NCBI GenBank assembly: GCA_025738555.1
Contig: JAOVFP010000006.1
Location: 2,666,001 to 2,730,000, forward strand
Direction: 5' to 3'
Length of the DNA stretch: 64,000 nt
From: Cyathus striatus
Taxonomy: Eukaryota > Basidiomycota > Agaricomycetes > Agaricales > Nidulariaceae
Below the pieces are notes generated by a model. The model worked only from the letters and a program-made list of their open reading frames with translations. It was not told the DNA's origin and searched no databases. Shown in pieces: positions 35,391-45,889 of this stretch. Every line of letters starts with the position of its first letter. Within the stretch, counting starts at the first letter, position 1. Both the position numbers and the translations under genes were made by a program.

Positions 35391-36302
35391 AATCTATACG
35401 GAAGGTTTGTGGATGCTATGTATTACTGTGCAAGTAAGAGATCTGGAGTGATCAAAGAGTGAGTAAGTACGATGGTTGCGGTACACGCTGAGGAAGGACG
35501 TGTTGAAAACTTGCAACGACGCGGTTCTTCTCAGTACCCACGCAATCTCAAGCGCTTAAAGCAGACGCTCAGCAGTCCCCACATGGGCCATACACTAGAC
35601 AATTTCAAAGTATTTCAATTCACGTCTAAGTAAATAGTATCCATATATACTTAATATATACTAACCTTCAGTTTAGACGACTCGTGAGAGAAATACGAAT
35701 GCGTTGAACCCCTGAGGTCTATAGGCAACATCAAAACTGCACATGCAAGGGTTGGGTAGTCGAGCTGATTACTACAATCTCCGATCTCAGTAGTGCGAAG
35801 GTCGATGTTAGCGCTACTCGTTCTGCTTAACTTCATAGTCACGTATTAGGAATCTACGTAACGTCTTATTTTTTAGAATTTCTCCGAGTGCAAATTTTAT
35901 ACAGGTACAATCAAACCCACATCGATCTGATAGCACACGTAGTAGTGTGCTCACGAACTTACGTGCTTTATCTTTCATACAACCAGTGGATGTCAGATTG
36001 TTTGCGCACAAAGCCATTTAACTTTAAGCATAGTTTTTCAACTAAACTTGCTAATCATGTACAAGAACGGAAGCTATGAATGCACTTGAAATTGTGGCTA
36101 TGGCTGTTGAACTTTAGTCGAAGATTATAAAATTTCATTACGGCCTGATTGTACAGGGGCTTGCACGCCAATATTCTCATATTAAGCTTCGGCGCTCGCT
36201 TAGATGTCATTCAACCTAATAGTCCAGAAAAATAGTCACTTTTTGTTGTACAACAGTGTCCTTAGAGGTACTTAATTAAGGAAAATGTGCAACATTAGTG
36301 TT
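35391..36302. other. Diverged duplicate of the copy A upstream region
   Basis: It parallels 25780-26640 block by block but with many substitutions and indels. No gene. It ends in tRNA-like repeats. Confidence 0.5.
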
Positions 36303-36381
36303 GGCCTAATGGAACAGTAGAGTATACTGTGTTCACGAGTTATTTGCATGTGAGATCCTCGTTCAGCTCGAGGTCAGGCCA
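36303..36381 (+). repeat. tRNA-like repeat (SINE head)
   Basis: GGCCTAATGG at the 5' side, CCTCGTTCAGCTCGAGG and TCAGGCC at the 3' side. The third acceptor-stem pair changed from T-A to C-G on both sides relative to other copies. Confidence 0.65.
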
Positions 36382-36530
36382 ATGGAGGGTGGGAAATTTC
36401 CTGCTATTTTGAAGCTTGCTTTTACTCTAAACATTCTGATTGCATAGGAGCTTACATATCAGACATCTGTGACTTTTTGTCGTACAACAGAGTCCTCGGA
36501 GTTACTTAAATAAATAAAGTATTCGGCATC

Positions 36531-36600
36531 AGCCTGATGACACAGGTGCTATAGTGCTAGCGCATTCATATGCGATTCTCGTTCGGATCGAGGTCAGACC
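36531..36600 (+). repeat. tRNA-like repeat (SINE head) with body
   Basis: AGCCTGATGACACAGGTGC to CTCGTTCGGATCGAGGTCAG and ACC. Body motif CAATATTTTGTTGATATG at about 36650 and GATAGCACATCGACATC at about 36690 follow, as at 23090-23160. Confidence 0.65.
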
Positions 36601-36836
36601 AATAGTGCTTTTGAGTACACAGACTTCTTTCTCAAAAAGATGTTTACGTATGCAATATTTTGTTGATATGCATGGCATGCTGATAGCACATCGACATCAG
36701 GTGTACACTGTGAAGCATGTCGATAGTTGCTTGTTCAAGTCAAGAAAAGAATATTTGCTGATTGAAATGTCGAGTTTCTTTTCCTCTTCAACTGTGTGTT
36801 CCAGTAATATCTGTGGTCGGACTAGTAGTATTAGTA

Positions 36837-37763
36837 CAGTTTGCAACACTTAAACACCACAAATTTTATTATGGTAGGAAAATGATTTTTTTAGGGCAAC
36901 CTAATTACAGATTCAGAATCAGAAGGTCAAAATACATACAAAAATGATGTTTTTGTGAAATTCCCACAATAAAATAGCTGTGCCAAATTTTTTGGCAAAA
37001 AAATTGACATGTTACATAGCCTAATTTAGGATACAATAGCCTTGAGTGCCATCATAGCACTATTCAAGACTTGATGGTGTTGACAATGCTGTCTAACAGC
37101 CCATTCTGCTGCTTCACCTGCTAAACCACACCTATATGCACTCATAAATCACCATGTTTGGTTTATAAAACAATGAATAACATTCAGAGAACAAGCATCT
37201 AGATATTTCACAACCACTTTTTTTGCATCTTGAAAGGTTCTTTTATCTTCTTCACAATACCAATGTTTTGCCTACCCCCAGTACTGTCAAAGTGTATGCT
37301 CAATAATTTAAATTTGTAATATTATTAAAACATATATACTATTTGATATATGGGTGATATGTAGTGGGGAGGGACTCTGGGAATCAGTTTTTGGCTGATT
37401 ATTGTGAAGTCCACTGGTATTTCAGCTCTTTTTCTTGGGTCTACCTCTGGGCATGGTGGTTAGAAAAGTGATTTTTAGCACCCAGTGAAGTGATTCAGAG
37501 GCTGTTTTTTTTGTGGAATCATATCACTATCAATGAAAGCATACTAAAAATACATTTATCATGATTTTTACTATTTTTTTATGGCCAAGTGCCAAATTTT
37601 TGGGCTAAAAAATCAAAAAATTGGAATTTCAAAAATCTGCTTGTGGAATATTGTAGATTACATCATAACTATCCTATTCCGACAATTTTCAGAAGCTAAA
37701 AGTCATTTTTGGTTGCTAGAAGATTCGCTTAATAAATTTGTGGTGTTTAAGTGTCGCAAACTG
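36837..37763 (-). mobile_element. Tc1/mariner-type element, internally deleted, 927 bp
   Basis: Terminal inverted repeats of about 31 bp (CAGTTTGCAACACTTAAACA left; its complement with one change right) are each flanked by TA (36835-36836 and 37764-37765), the target used by Tc1/mariner elements. The AT-rich interior carries an internally deleted transposase on the minus strand. Confidence 0.8.
37026..37454 (-). pseudogene. Transposase remnant of the Tc1/mariner-type element
   Basis: The start ATG at 37454 encodes MPRGRPKKKS, an AT-hook-like basic head, then hits TGA (37424-37422). After a gap, the coding-like tail from about 37260 reads EEDKRTFQDAKKVVVKYLDA, then NQTW, FMSAYRCGLAGEAAEWAVRQ and NSAMMALKAIVS, ending at TAA 37028-37026. 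The tail resembles a C-terminal block I associate with fungal DDE transposases, but the catalytic DDE region is absent. This looks like a deletion derivative mobilised in trans. Confidence 0.6.
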
Positions 37764-37765
37764 TA

Positions 37766-38896
37766 GGTTATAGAGAGAGAAACAAGTTGTGTTCAATTTC
37801 TTAAGAAAAGTTGATACATATAGGTAACACCAAGGGCCTGATGGTCGAGCTGACTACCCCCAATCCCCGTCAATGAATCCCAGATTAATGTTAACACTGC
37901 CCATTCGACTTGACTTCATATTTAGATTTTTGTGAGCAAATATTTCATGTGGTACATAAATAAAATAACTGAGCTAAACCAATATCGATCTTATAGCACA
38001 TGTAGTAAGTAGTATATTCATGAACTATTACCCTTCGTATCCTTTGGTCAACCGATAGGGGCCAGATTTGTGCTAACATGCGTGCCTGATTTATTTTTAC
38101 ATCATTTTCTGACTAAAGTACATACGAAGTTGAAATACTAATCACAAATTACTAGGCCAAAAAATGGCCTGATTGCACATAAACTTGCATGTCACTGACC
38201 ACATACTAGTAGTTAATTATGGTCAGTTGTACTTGTTTAGCTGGCATTCAGTAATTATTATGATAGAACATGTCTGTGCATATTTTGTTAGGTAACACTC
38301 CTCAGAAGAAGTTAAACTAACATTGCGGCATATTAGATATCGGACTGTTAGCACAGGTGCTAGTGCCAACGTTAACTCGTTCAACTCGAGATCAGACCAA
38401 TTTGAAATATTTGAGGGAAGCCTTCTAACTTCACTTGTTGTAATGTGAAGGTTTGCAGAAATGTGTGCTAGGGCTGCTGCCATTGATGTTACTCTTAAAT
38501 GAGATTGAGGGGTCCTTGCAAGGTGATTGAGCTCCATCCAACTCGCTTCATTAATGCAATCGTGTGTTGACAGTGTGTAGTTTAGGAACTCAGTACTGCT
38601 CTGAATAATTAATGCAGGGAGGTGAAGTTCCCTAAATTAACTATTTTCTGTAGGTTCATTTAATTTGAGGAGTCCTTGGCACTTGTGTACTGTTCTAATA
38701 CTGTCATCTACCTCTCGTACTTTCTGACTTGAACTAATCAATGTATCAGTCAAATTTTATGTGAGTTTCCAGATATCATGGATGATATAGATGTATATAA
38801 TTGCATAGTACACATTAAAGAATATCATTCACGTTCATCCATTGCTACCCCTGTTTAGTGATTTTAACATACAACAACTGTGTGCACCGGTGCCAA
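37766..38896. other. Repeat debris with a tRNA-like repeat
   Basis: 37840-38110 repeats the GGTCGAGCTGACTACCCCC... pattern also seen at 26150 and 35755. A compact tRNA-like copy lies at 38342-38398 (CGGACTGTTAGCACAGGTGC to CTCGTTCAACTCGAGATCAG). No gene. Confidence 0.45.
38342..38398 (+). repeat. tRNA-like repeat (SINE head), shortened
   Basis: D-arm-like TAGCACAGGTGCTAGTGC and T-arm CTCGTTCAACTCGAG are both present; the middle is deleted. Confidence 0.55.
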
Positions 38897-40580
38897 TCAA
38901 GCCTCGTGATCAAAGAAACCTGGACGCTCTTCCATCTCGGTACTTGAGCTATCATGATGTGCGAACTGGATATCTGGGGCAGGCCCGGTTGAATATATCC
39001 CTATATCGGTGCTGTGGTGCAGGTTGAGCATCAGGCGTGACATCATAGTCACTGATATGCTATCAAGTAGGTGTCAAAGGATTTCTGCTAGTTAAACCTG
39101 TGGTACTGTACCAGCTAGCAAACGTTGAAAATCCCCCACTAAAGACCGACTAAGTATATGTGGTTACATTATCAGATTTTCTTAGTGCTTAAACACAGTT
39201 GCTAATTGGACTTACACTGGCAAACTAATGAGTGGTAGAAGTAAGCCAGAGGGCCGGATTCAGATCGAATTCAATCACATACATAGTAGGTCAATATGTT
39301 GGCCAAGTTTGTCAAGACCATAATACTGTGATATATGATGACGACAATGTCATAGAAGAGGTAAGTTTCTTACGCATAGTACATGGCTCCTATTATTCAT
39401 TAGTATCACTAGAGGCAACAACAGTATATGAGATAAATTCTAACCATCTCTAAGGATAAGTGATATGAGAGGAGTTTCAATTCCAAACGTTTTGTGGTAA
39501 CGTCTTGTTGTCCAAGTTCGGTATACTGTTAAACAAAATATCATGGTGTCGTAGACCAGAAGAGCTATCCATGCAATTCCTAAACCTGTAGTGGTGTTCA
39601 AAAGACAAAATAAGATATGAAAGTGGCGGCATCGTCCGACTTACGCATCGATCTAGAGGGATCTACGTTGTAACTAAGATTATCGGCGGATAATGGCTTT
39701 ACTTACGTCACCGGAGTCAATACCATACGACACCCTGTTACTCCGGCTTGAGAATGCAAATTCTGCTGACCAGCTAGAGACCACTAGAGCAAGGCCCTAT
39801 TACGAACATGACACACATGATCATAAAAAACAATACACACAATAGTAACCCCCAGAAGGGATGCCCCCATACCAAACAGACACAGTAGCATTCGAGTCGA
39901 GCGCTCGTAGAGAGCATAAATACGAAGCGCGAGCAGTACTAAAATGTTAATTTATTGTTTCAAAATTATGATCAAATGACTTACTGGAAACGACAAGTTG
40001 ATTGAAGACCAGGAGGGTTTCCTGAAAGATCGCAAATTGTGTGCACTTATCACTGAAAACTCGCTAAGTAACAGTCTTCCATTTGTCAAGTAGCTATCGC
40101 ATACCTCTGAATCTAACGAACATAATGTTAACTAATATGAATTTAAGTAGAAAAGTTTTTGTAGAATATACCTTCGTTTGTAATAATGGACTAAACACTG
40201 CAATGGTTACCAACAAATTGGCGAAAAACGTGACGTAGCGGTTGGCGAAAAACCAGTATGCGCTTCCCCGCTTAGGTCGCATCCATATATAATTTACTTC
40301 GTCATCTGTTATAACGAAATGATTGGAGACGAAATAATAATACGACCACAAGCACTTTACTTACCGAACGTCAAAATATGGTCATAGTACAAAACAGCTT
40401 CAGATTAATAGTTAGCAAGTAGCGCCGTGCGTATTTCCACAGAGAAGATCTAATACCAACCTGCTGTGAGTAAGTGCGCGATGACACCATGGTCGAAACT
40501 GCAATACAAAATATTATTTGTGCTTCATTCTCCATATGAAAGATAACATTCACTGACATTGAGTTTTGTTCACTCTCCAT
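38897..40580 (-). CDS. DUF6533-like seven-helix membrane protein, gene 2
   Basis: Fourteen exons: 40580..40558, 40498..40461, 40397..40365, 40305..40172, 40112..40105, 40052..39985, 39938..39841, 39783..39707, 39673..39645, 39585..39445, 39389..39374, 39325..39283, 39149..39098, 39051..38897. They total 305 codons (304 residues). The N-terminus carries the family signature (HLLTAAVLYYDHILTFDDEV, NYIWMRPK, then FFANLLVTIAVFS). Later blocks are LALRIYALYERSTRMLLCLF, WSLAGQQN, IAWIALLVYDTMIFCLTVY, LILRDGAMYYAIMVLTNLAN and the tail MMSRLMLNLHHSTDIGIYST. Two exons are tiny (8 and 16 nt), and the intron 39706..39674 would be only 33 bp, the least certain junction. The product is probably an integral membrane protein; function unknown. 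Confidence 0.8.
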
Positions 40581-42705
40581 GATAAGAAAATGTAAGAAAT
40601 AGATAGGTAAAAGGCGAGAAGAAGGCTAGTAATCTTTGCGTTAAATAGCTGGATAACGAAGGAGAATAATGTGAAGCTTCCACCTGACGATTCATATAAA
40701 CCTGCATTTGTCATTACGACATCCATATCGATACTAAGGGGAACTATTTGACATGACCTATGGAATCGCTTTAGGATACAATTTGTCTTGTCTTTCAGTT
40801 ACACAATCATAGGTACTCTTGAAACCATTGTGTTTTACTAAACATGGAGGATGTCGCATTCGATGGAGCTTACACCAAGCTTACACACACGGCAATCCTC
40901 AGGAGTCAGGTGGCTATCCGGATCCAGCTGTTCATTGAACTGCCTTCACATATGTCAACGCGAGTCACATTTGTCAAAATACAATTCATTGGACTGGATT
41001 TCATAGCCTCGATAACGGACCGTAGCAAGGGCCGGTTGATCAACGAATGTGAGAAACTGACAATACAGCCCCTCAGGCTTTAAAGGCCTTAAGACCATAA
41101 ACTTAAGGCCCACATAGCGGCCGCCAATACTAGCGCCTATCGTACCTGGGACAGTGCGATGCAACGTACGTGCTGCCGTGAGTCATGAACACGGCAATGA
41201 AAACCTAATGCTATGTAAAATGGTTCGGGTCTTCTGCGCGCACTACCCTACCATTTTTAACACTCAATACTTCATCTTTAATTTGTTCGCATCACTATGC
41301 AAGATATTTCTTATAATCCGCTAAAATTGATCAACTAATAGTGCTGACCATAGCGTATGTGCTTTTTAAAAATCACTGCTGCAGGTTATAAATTTCTCGT
41401 TCGAACTGAGACTGGACCATTATGCAAAAATTCAATTTACCTGCTTTAAATCCGCGCCCCATCTTATGCGCAAATAGAAACTGATGAAAGACCCCCATCT
41501 GGAAGAACTTATAATCAGATGAAACTTCATGAATGGACGTGGTCGGATAAGTATATGATAATGGATGGCATTAACACTTCTTCGCTGTTTCTATGGCCGT
41601 AGTGTAGAAGAGTTGAAACGTGGCAACGGCCTTAAACTGCGCACTCGGTTGGAGCTTTATTCCCACGAAGCCCAAGTCTCGGCGAGTCGGCATACTGTTT
41701 TCACATTTCTCATTCTCTGGAGCGACCCTTTCCTGAACCAAGTAGTAAAAATTGCTGTGGAGGTAGGATCATAAATAAGGGCTGGAAGTCCTGCAGTAAT
41801 AATTTTATATCAGTGTATGTTATGTACGGAACTTCAATAAACCAGCGTTGAGTCGGCATTTTTGGTTCGAAAGTGGGGAATGATCATCATGTTGGATTTT
41901 GGAGGATTAGTAATACATAGCAAAGGATTAGGTAAGATCTAGTTGGGTGTTTCCGATTTTCCACGGTTGATTTTATCCGCCGATCGTTGCCAACGATGAA
42001 TGAATCACTAACCTCGTTGCACCAACGTTCCAGTTACATTCCGTGTTCTTAACGGATCTATTATACATAGTACGCACAGAAATGTATATTTATACATTAA
42101 ATCTTATTGACAGGGACGGTGTCCCGGTAATCGCTGCAGTTTACAAGGTGTAAGATTATCATCAGGCAGAAGGGACTGATAAGAAACTTTACGGAGTTTG
42201 ATGTAGATCTCGCTGGGTTAGAGCTTGGAAAAGAGCTTGATTAAGCCAAAATTAATTTCTAGGCATTACTATTCTACACACTATCCGAACAGGTAATACT
42301 AACATTTGTAAAAGGGAGATTTAGCGATTTATCGTATATGTGGCGATGTTCATACAGACCCCATTCAAGTCAAGTTAACCGACAACAGCTTCTCAACTTT
42401 TTTGTCTTCCGTTGGATGCGTTCTTACTAGATTATTTTTGTACGCAGTTCTTTAAACTCTTTTCAACTTTGTTCACTCGGATTGAAGTTATGACTCATAC
42501 ATTTCTGATCCGCAACTGAAGTTCCAAGTAGTAAGTAGCTCAAAATATTTTAATGAACACTTGAAAACCTCATTTTATTATTACATGCTGCGGATCCGTT
42601 GTAGATGCAAAGAATCGACGGCACAGTGCTGCGCAAAGGATGCATGCTAACCGTATTACGGATAACGTGTTTCCGAAGAGATAAGCACGGAAAAACCTTA
42701 GGAGC
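40581..42705. other. No confident gene
   Basis: Short open frames at 40844-41083 and 41565-41774 lack motifs and splice support. A T-arm-like remnant (CTCGTTCGAACTGAGACTGG) of the tRNA-like repeat lies at about 41396-41415. Confidence 0.4.
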
Positions 42706-42716
42706 ATATATATAAA
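42706..42716 (+). promoter_or_regulatory. TATA-like element for the secreted protein gene
   Basis: ATATATATAAA lies 76-86 bp upstream of the ATG at 42792. Confidence 0.5.
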
Positions 42717-42791
42717 TGTTTAACTTTGATAGAGTCTTTCATTCAAATCAACTTTTCTCCAGCCCTCAGCGTCTTCATACACAGAAACACA

Positions 42792-43583
42792 ATGTTTTCC
42801 GTATCTACTGCAATCGTTGCACTTACATTCTTAAAACTTGTTCTATCTCTACCCCATTCTCCTGTCACTTCTCTACTATTTAACAGCACAATTCATTCTC
42901 CAATTGCTACTGGAAGCGCCATCGAATTTACTGCCAAACCTTCTGGTGACCCATTCACTGCCGCCGTTCCGATCACCTCTGGCACACACTCAACGCATAA
43001 TGTGTCCGGATATATGGCAGGCGATAGTTCAGAACACTCTGTCGTTACAGTGACCATCGATTGCGCCAGCAGAAGCCCCCCAACCGCTGTACCAGTGGCC
43101 ACAGGCGTTAATAGTGTTACAACGATACCAGTCACCACCGCTGTTACCAGTGACACATCCGCCGTGGACGCCACCAGCGCTATTGGTGAACCAAGCTCGC
43201 CTGTCGTTACTGATATATCAGCAATTCCCAGCTCCATTGCATTCGCCAGTGAATCGGCGGATCTAAGCCCCGCTACCCCCACCATATTGGATGCTAGATC
43301 TAATAATCACAGAAATGCATCAGCCGTCCCCAGCTCTGTTCCATTTCCCCGTGAATCCGATTTTACAAACACCATCGTTTTCACTAGGGAGCCGAGTGGG
43401 TTTCCTTCCAGCGTACCTGTCAGTGTTCCCACTGCCTCTGCCGCATTCATGCAACATCAACATCACTCATCTAGCATGTTTGTTGGCGGAACAGCAATGC
43501 ACACCGGCGAGGTTGGCACCTTCAACCACACAGGTCCTCGCACTGTCATGGTTTGCGCTGCTTCTACTCCCACCACGGCCTAA
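42792..43583 (+). CDS. Secreted Ser/Thr/Pro-rich protein, intronless
   Basis: The chosen ATG (ACACAATG context) gives 263 residues beginning MFSVSTAIVALTFLKLVLS, a typical signal peptide with a hydrophobic core and a likely cleavage site after LVLSL. The frame is open upstream to 42726, but only through a TTG, so the ATG is preferred. The mature part is dominated by Ser, Thr, Val, Ala and Pro, with loose repeats such as SSVPFPRES and SAIPSSIAFASES, and several N-glycosylation sequons (NST, NVS, NHT). Dense Ser/Thr suggests O-mannosylation and a cell-surface or extracellular role. There is no catalytic domain and no obvious C-terminal GPI signal. I do not recognise the family. Confidence 0.65.
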   Translation: MFSVSTAIVALTFLKLVLSLPHSPVTSLLFNSTIHSPIATGSAIEFTAKPSGDPFTAAVPITSGTHSTHNVSGYMAGDSSEHSVVTVTIDCASRSPPTAVPVATGVNSVTTIPVTTAVTSDTSAVDATSAIGEPSSPVVTDISAIPSSIAFASESADLSPATPTILDARSNNHRNASAVPSSVPFPRESDFTNTIVFTREPSGFPSSVPVSVPTASAAFMQHQHHSSSMFVGGTAMHTGEVGTFNHTGPRTVMVCAASTPTTA

Positions 43584-45889
43584 TTATTAGCAGTCGATTT
43601 TCTGTTCGTCGATCTGTAGGACTATAACGAAGTGCTACTTTTCTTATATTCATTCATTCATACTATTTCTCTCGGACAAATACTATCCTCGGACATTTAC
43701 AGTTAACTATATAGCCTTAGAAAAAATGGTACTTTATACATTAAGTTTTCTCCAGTTCCCATCATACCTCATACTGTATATCCATATATGATCGAAACAA
43801 CTGTTTGGGAAAACAGAAAACATAACTAAGCTGCTACTTCGGTCTGATAACGGGTATGGTCGTTCAATTCGAGGTCAGACCATTGTCCATATGGGTGTCT
43901 GATCTCTTCAACAATTTTTCTAAGAATTACTTAGGAAAATGCATACAAAGCGGAGTGATAGTTGAACAGGCTTACGAAAAATGATATTTGATTCTTCATC
44001 CTGATTGCGAGGTTCTCTTTCAACTTGAGGTCAATCATCAGTTAAATAATTACTGGCATTCGATCTTACTAATAACATGGTAGAGTAGGAGTTATTACCA
44101 TTGACCCACCTCATATTATAACTATCAATGGTTCTCATTCGAATTTTATCCCGTCCATTGTGATACTCCCCTTTCTATTGGATTTTTGCTAGTGACTTAT
44201 GCTCGATTCTATGTAAATAAGACTAGAAAGCTATATTGGTATGTGTGCTGCGGATAGCATAATTGGCGGTGGCAGGAGGGACCGTGGAGGTTCTGGAGAA
44301 ATAGCTAAGAGGAAGTACGTCAGTCAACAAGGAAAGAGAAGCGAAGAACGGAATAAGCAGAAAGAACGAGGGAATTAGTAGAATGATAGTGTAGAACCTG
44401 GCATTGAGGATGGCGGATGGAAAAACGTACCACTCTGGAAAGGTAAAAGGATGACAACGGTTCCTCTTGGAAGGTCTGGTTGGCGTCGTGTCTCAAACTT
44501 GTCTCTAGCATTTCGAGTCTGGGCTCGAAGATACGTTCACCTCCAATCCTTACGACTGTTTGAGTTCACGTCATTCACAGCAACGCGGTGCCATTTGGAT
44601 GGCGGATATGGTGCAGGGGCCCACTGTACATGGTACTGGCCTAACTCAGTTGTCTCGTGAGTTGCTGTGAGCGCCAGGGAATTAACGCTTGAAATTGATG
44701 TGATGTATGAGACCGGTCAACCGGTCATGGTTGGAGGAATCTGGGTGGTAGTTTGACAGGTTGTCATAAATGTTCGTAAGTAAAGTGCACACTGCGTTCG
44801 AAGAGTACTAGTAGTAGTGATATGCTGTGATACTTATGCGACGTGTCAAACGATGCACTCGAACAGCTCGAACGAGCTTCGTTCGCATCGGTGCTGTCAG
44901 GTAACGAATTTCTTCCCATGATGAAATTTCATTCATCTCTCTTTCGGTAAGTTTTGTCTACTGTCGCGGCCGAACATTTTCTCTCTTTTCATATGGCCAT
45001 CAACTAGAAAAGTATATTACTGATGATTTGATCCCACATCTGGTGTCTAACAGTATCTATCATAAATTATAACTTTCCAATAAATGTTCTATTGCACAGA
45101 AGGAACGCTCGTCCCGGTACACGAACAGGAAGAATGTGCCACCACAGTGTGTTCCTACGGAATACTGTTATAGCTCGCAACCTCTTGAATTATTGGCCAA
45201 TAACACATCAAGTTCTTTAGCAATGACATAACTGGGCAGATTAGTGCCAGTGAAAGACGCGATTCATAAACAGTCCAAGACAGCTCTGAGACATTTTTTT
45301 GTCTTTTCTTTTCATCTTGGCAACAGAATTAATCTTACTGAATTGCAATCAGATGGCAGTGCATCCACCAGCTCAACTTCTAACTTGCAAGTTATTTCTG
45401 CTTTAATTGACTTCAGTACTCGGCCCGTCCAGTGAACGTTGTATGAGCACTTGAAATGTGAATACATGTGGCACTGATGAATACCATAAATAAGAGGTAC
45501 TACATACCAACTTTGTAAGGCTTAGTTTCAATTTCCATTTCCATAGCAAACAACCCAACCCCTTTATGGCAAACGGCACTGTACCTTATGACATGAGTGT
45601 AGTAATATCAAGTGTCAATATATCTACAGAAATTACTCTCAGTGAACATAAAGTAGATTCAAAGTCAGAGTGATGTTAAGTTTTTTAGTCACAGTGTAAG
45701 CAAAAGAAGTATAGTACATATCTCAATTTTCAAAGTATAGGATGAATGATATACCTCTACACCACTACCCCTTCATATCTTTCAACATGACCTAAATTTA
45801 TGCATCAAATTAAAAGTATCGGTTTAAATTGAGAAAATACATAAAGTACAAAATAACTGTATAGCACATTTATTATATGCAATGTAAGC
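43584..45889. other. Intergenic, one tRNA-like repeat, unresolved frames
   Basis: A short tRNA-like repeat is at 43841-43882. Near 44320-44600 the minus strand has a possible exon (GGERIFEPRLEMLETSLRHD, then FQEEPLSSFYLSRVV) that I could not extend or identify. The rest is AT-rich and shows nothing. Confidence 0.35.
43841..43882 (+). repeat. tRNA-like repeat (SINE head), shortened
   Basis: GGTCTGATAACGGGTATGG joined to TCGTTCAATTCGAGGTCAGA and CC. Acceptor-like ends pair over 7 bp. Confidence 0.5.
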
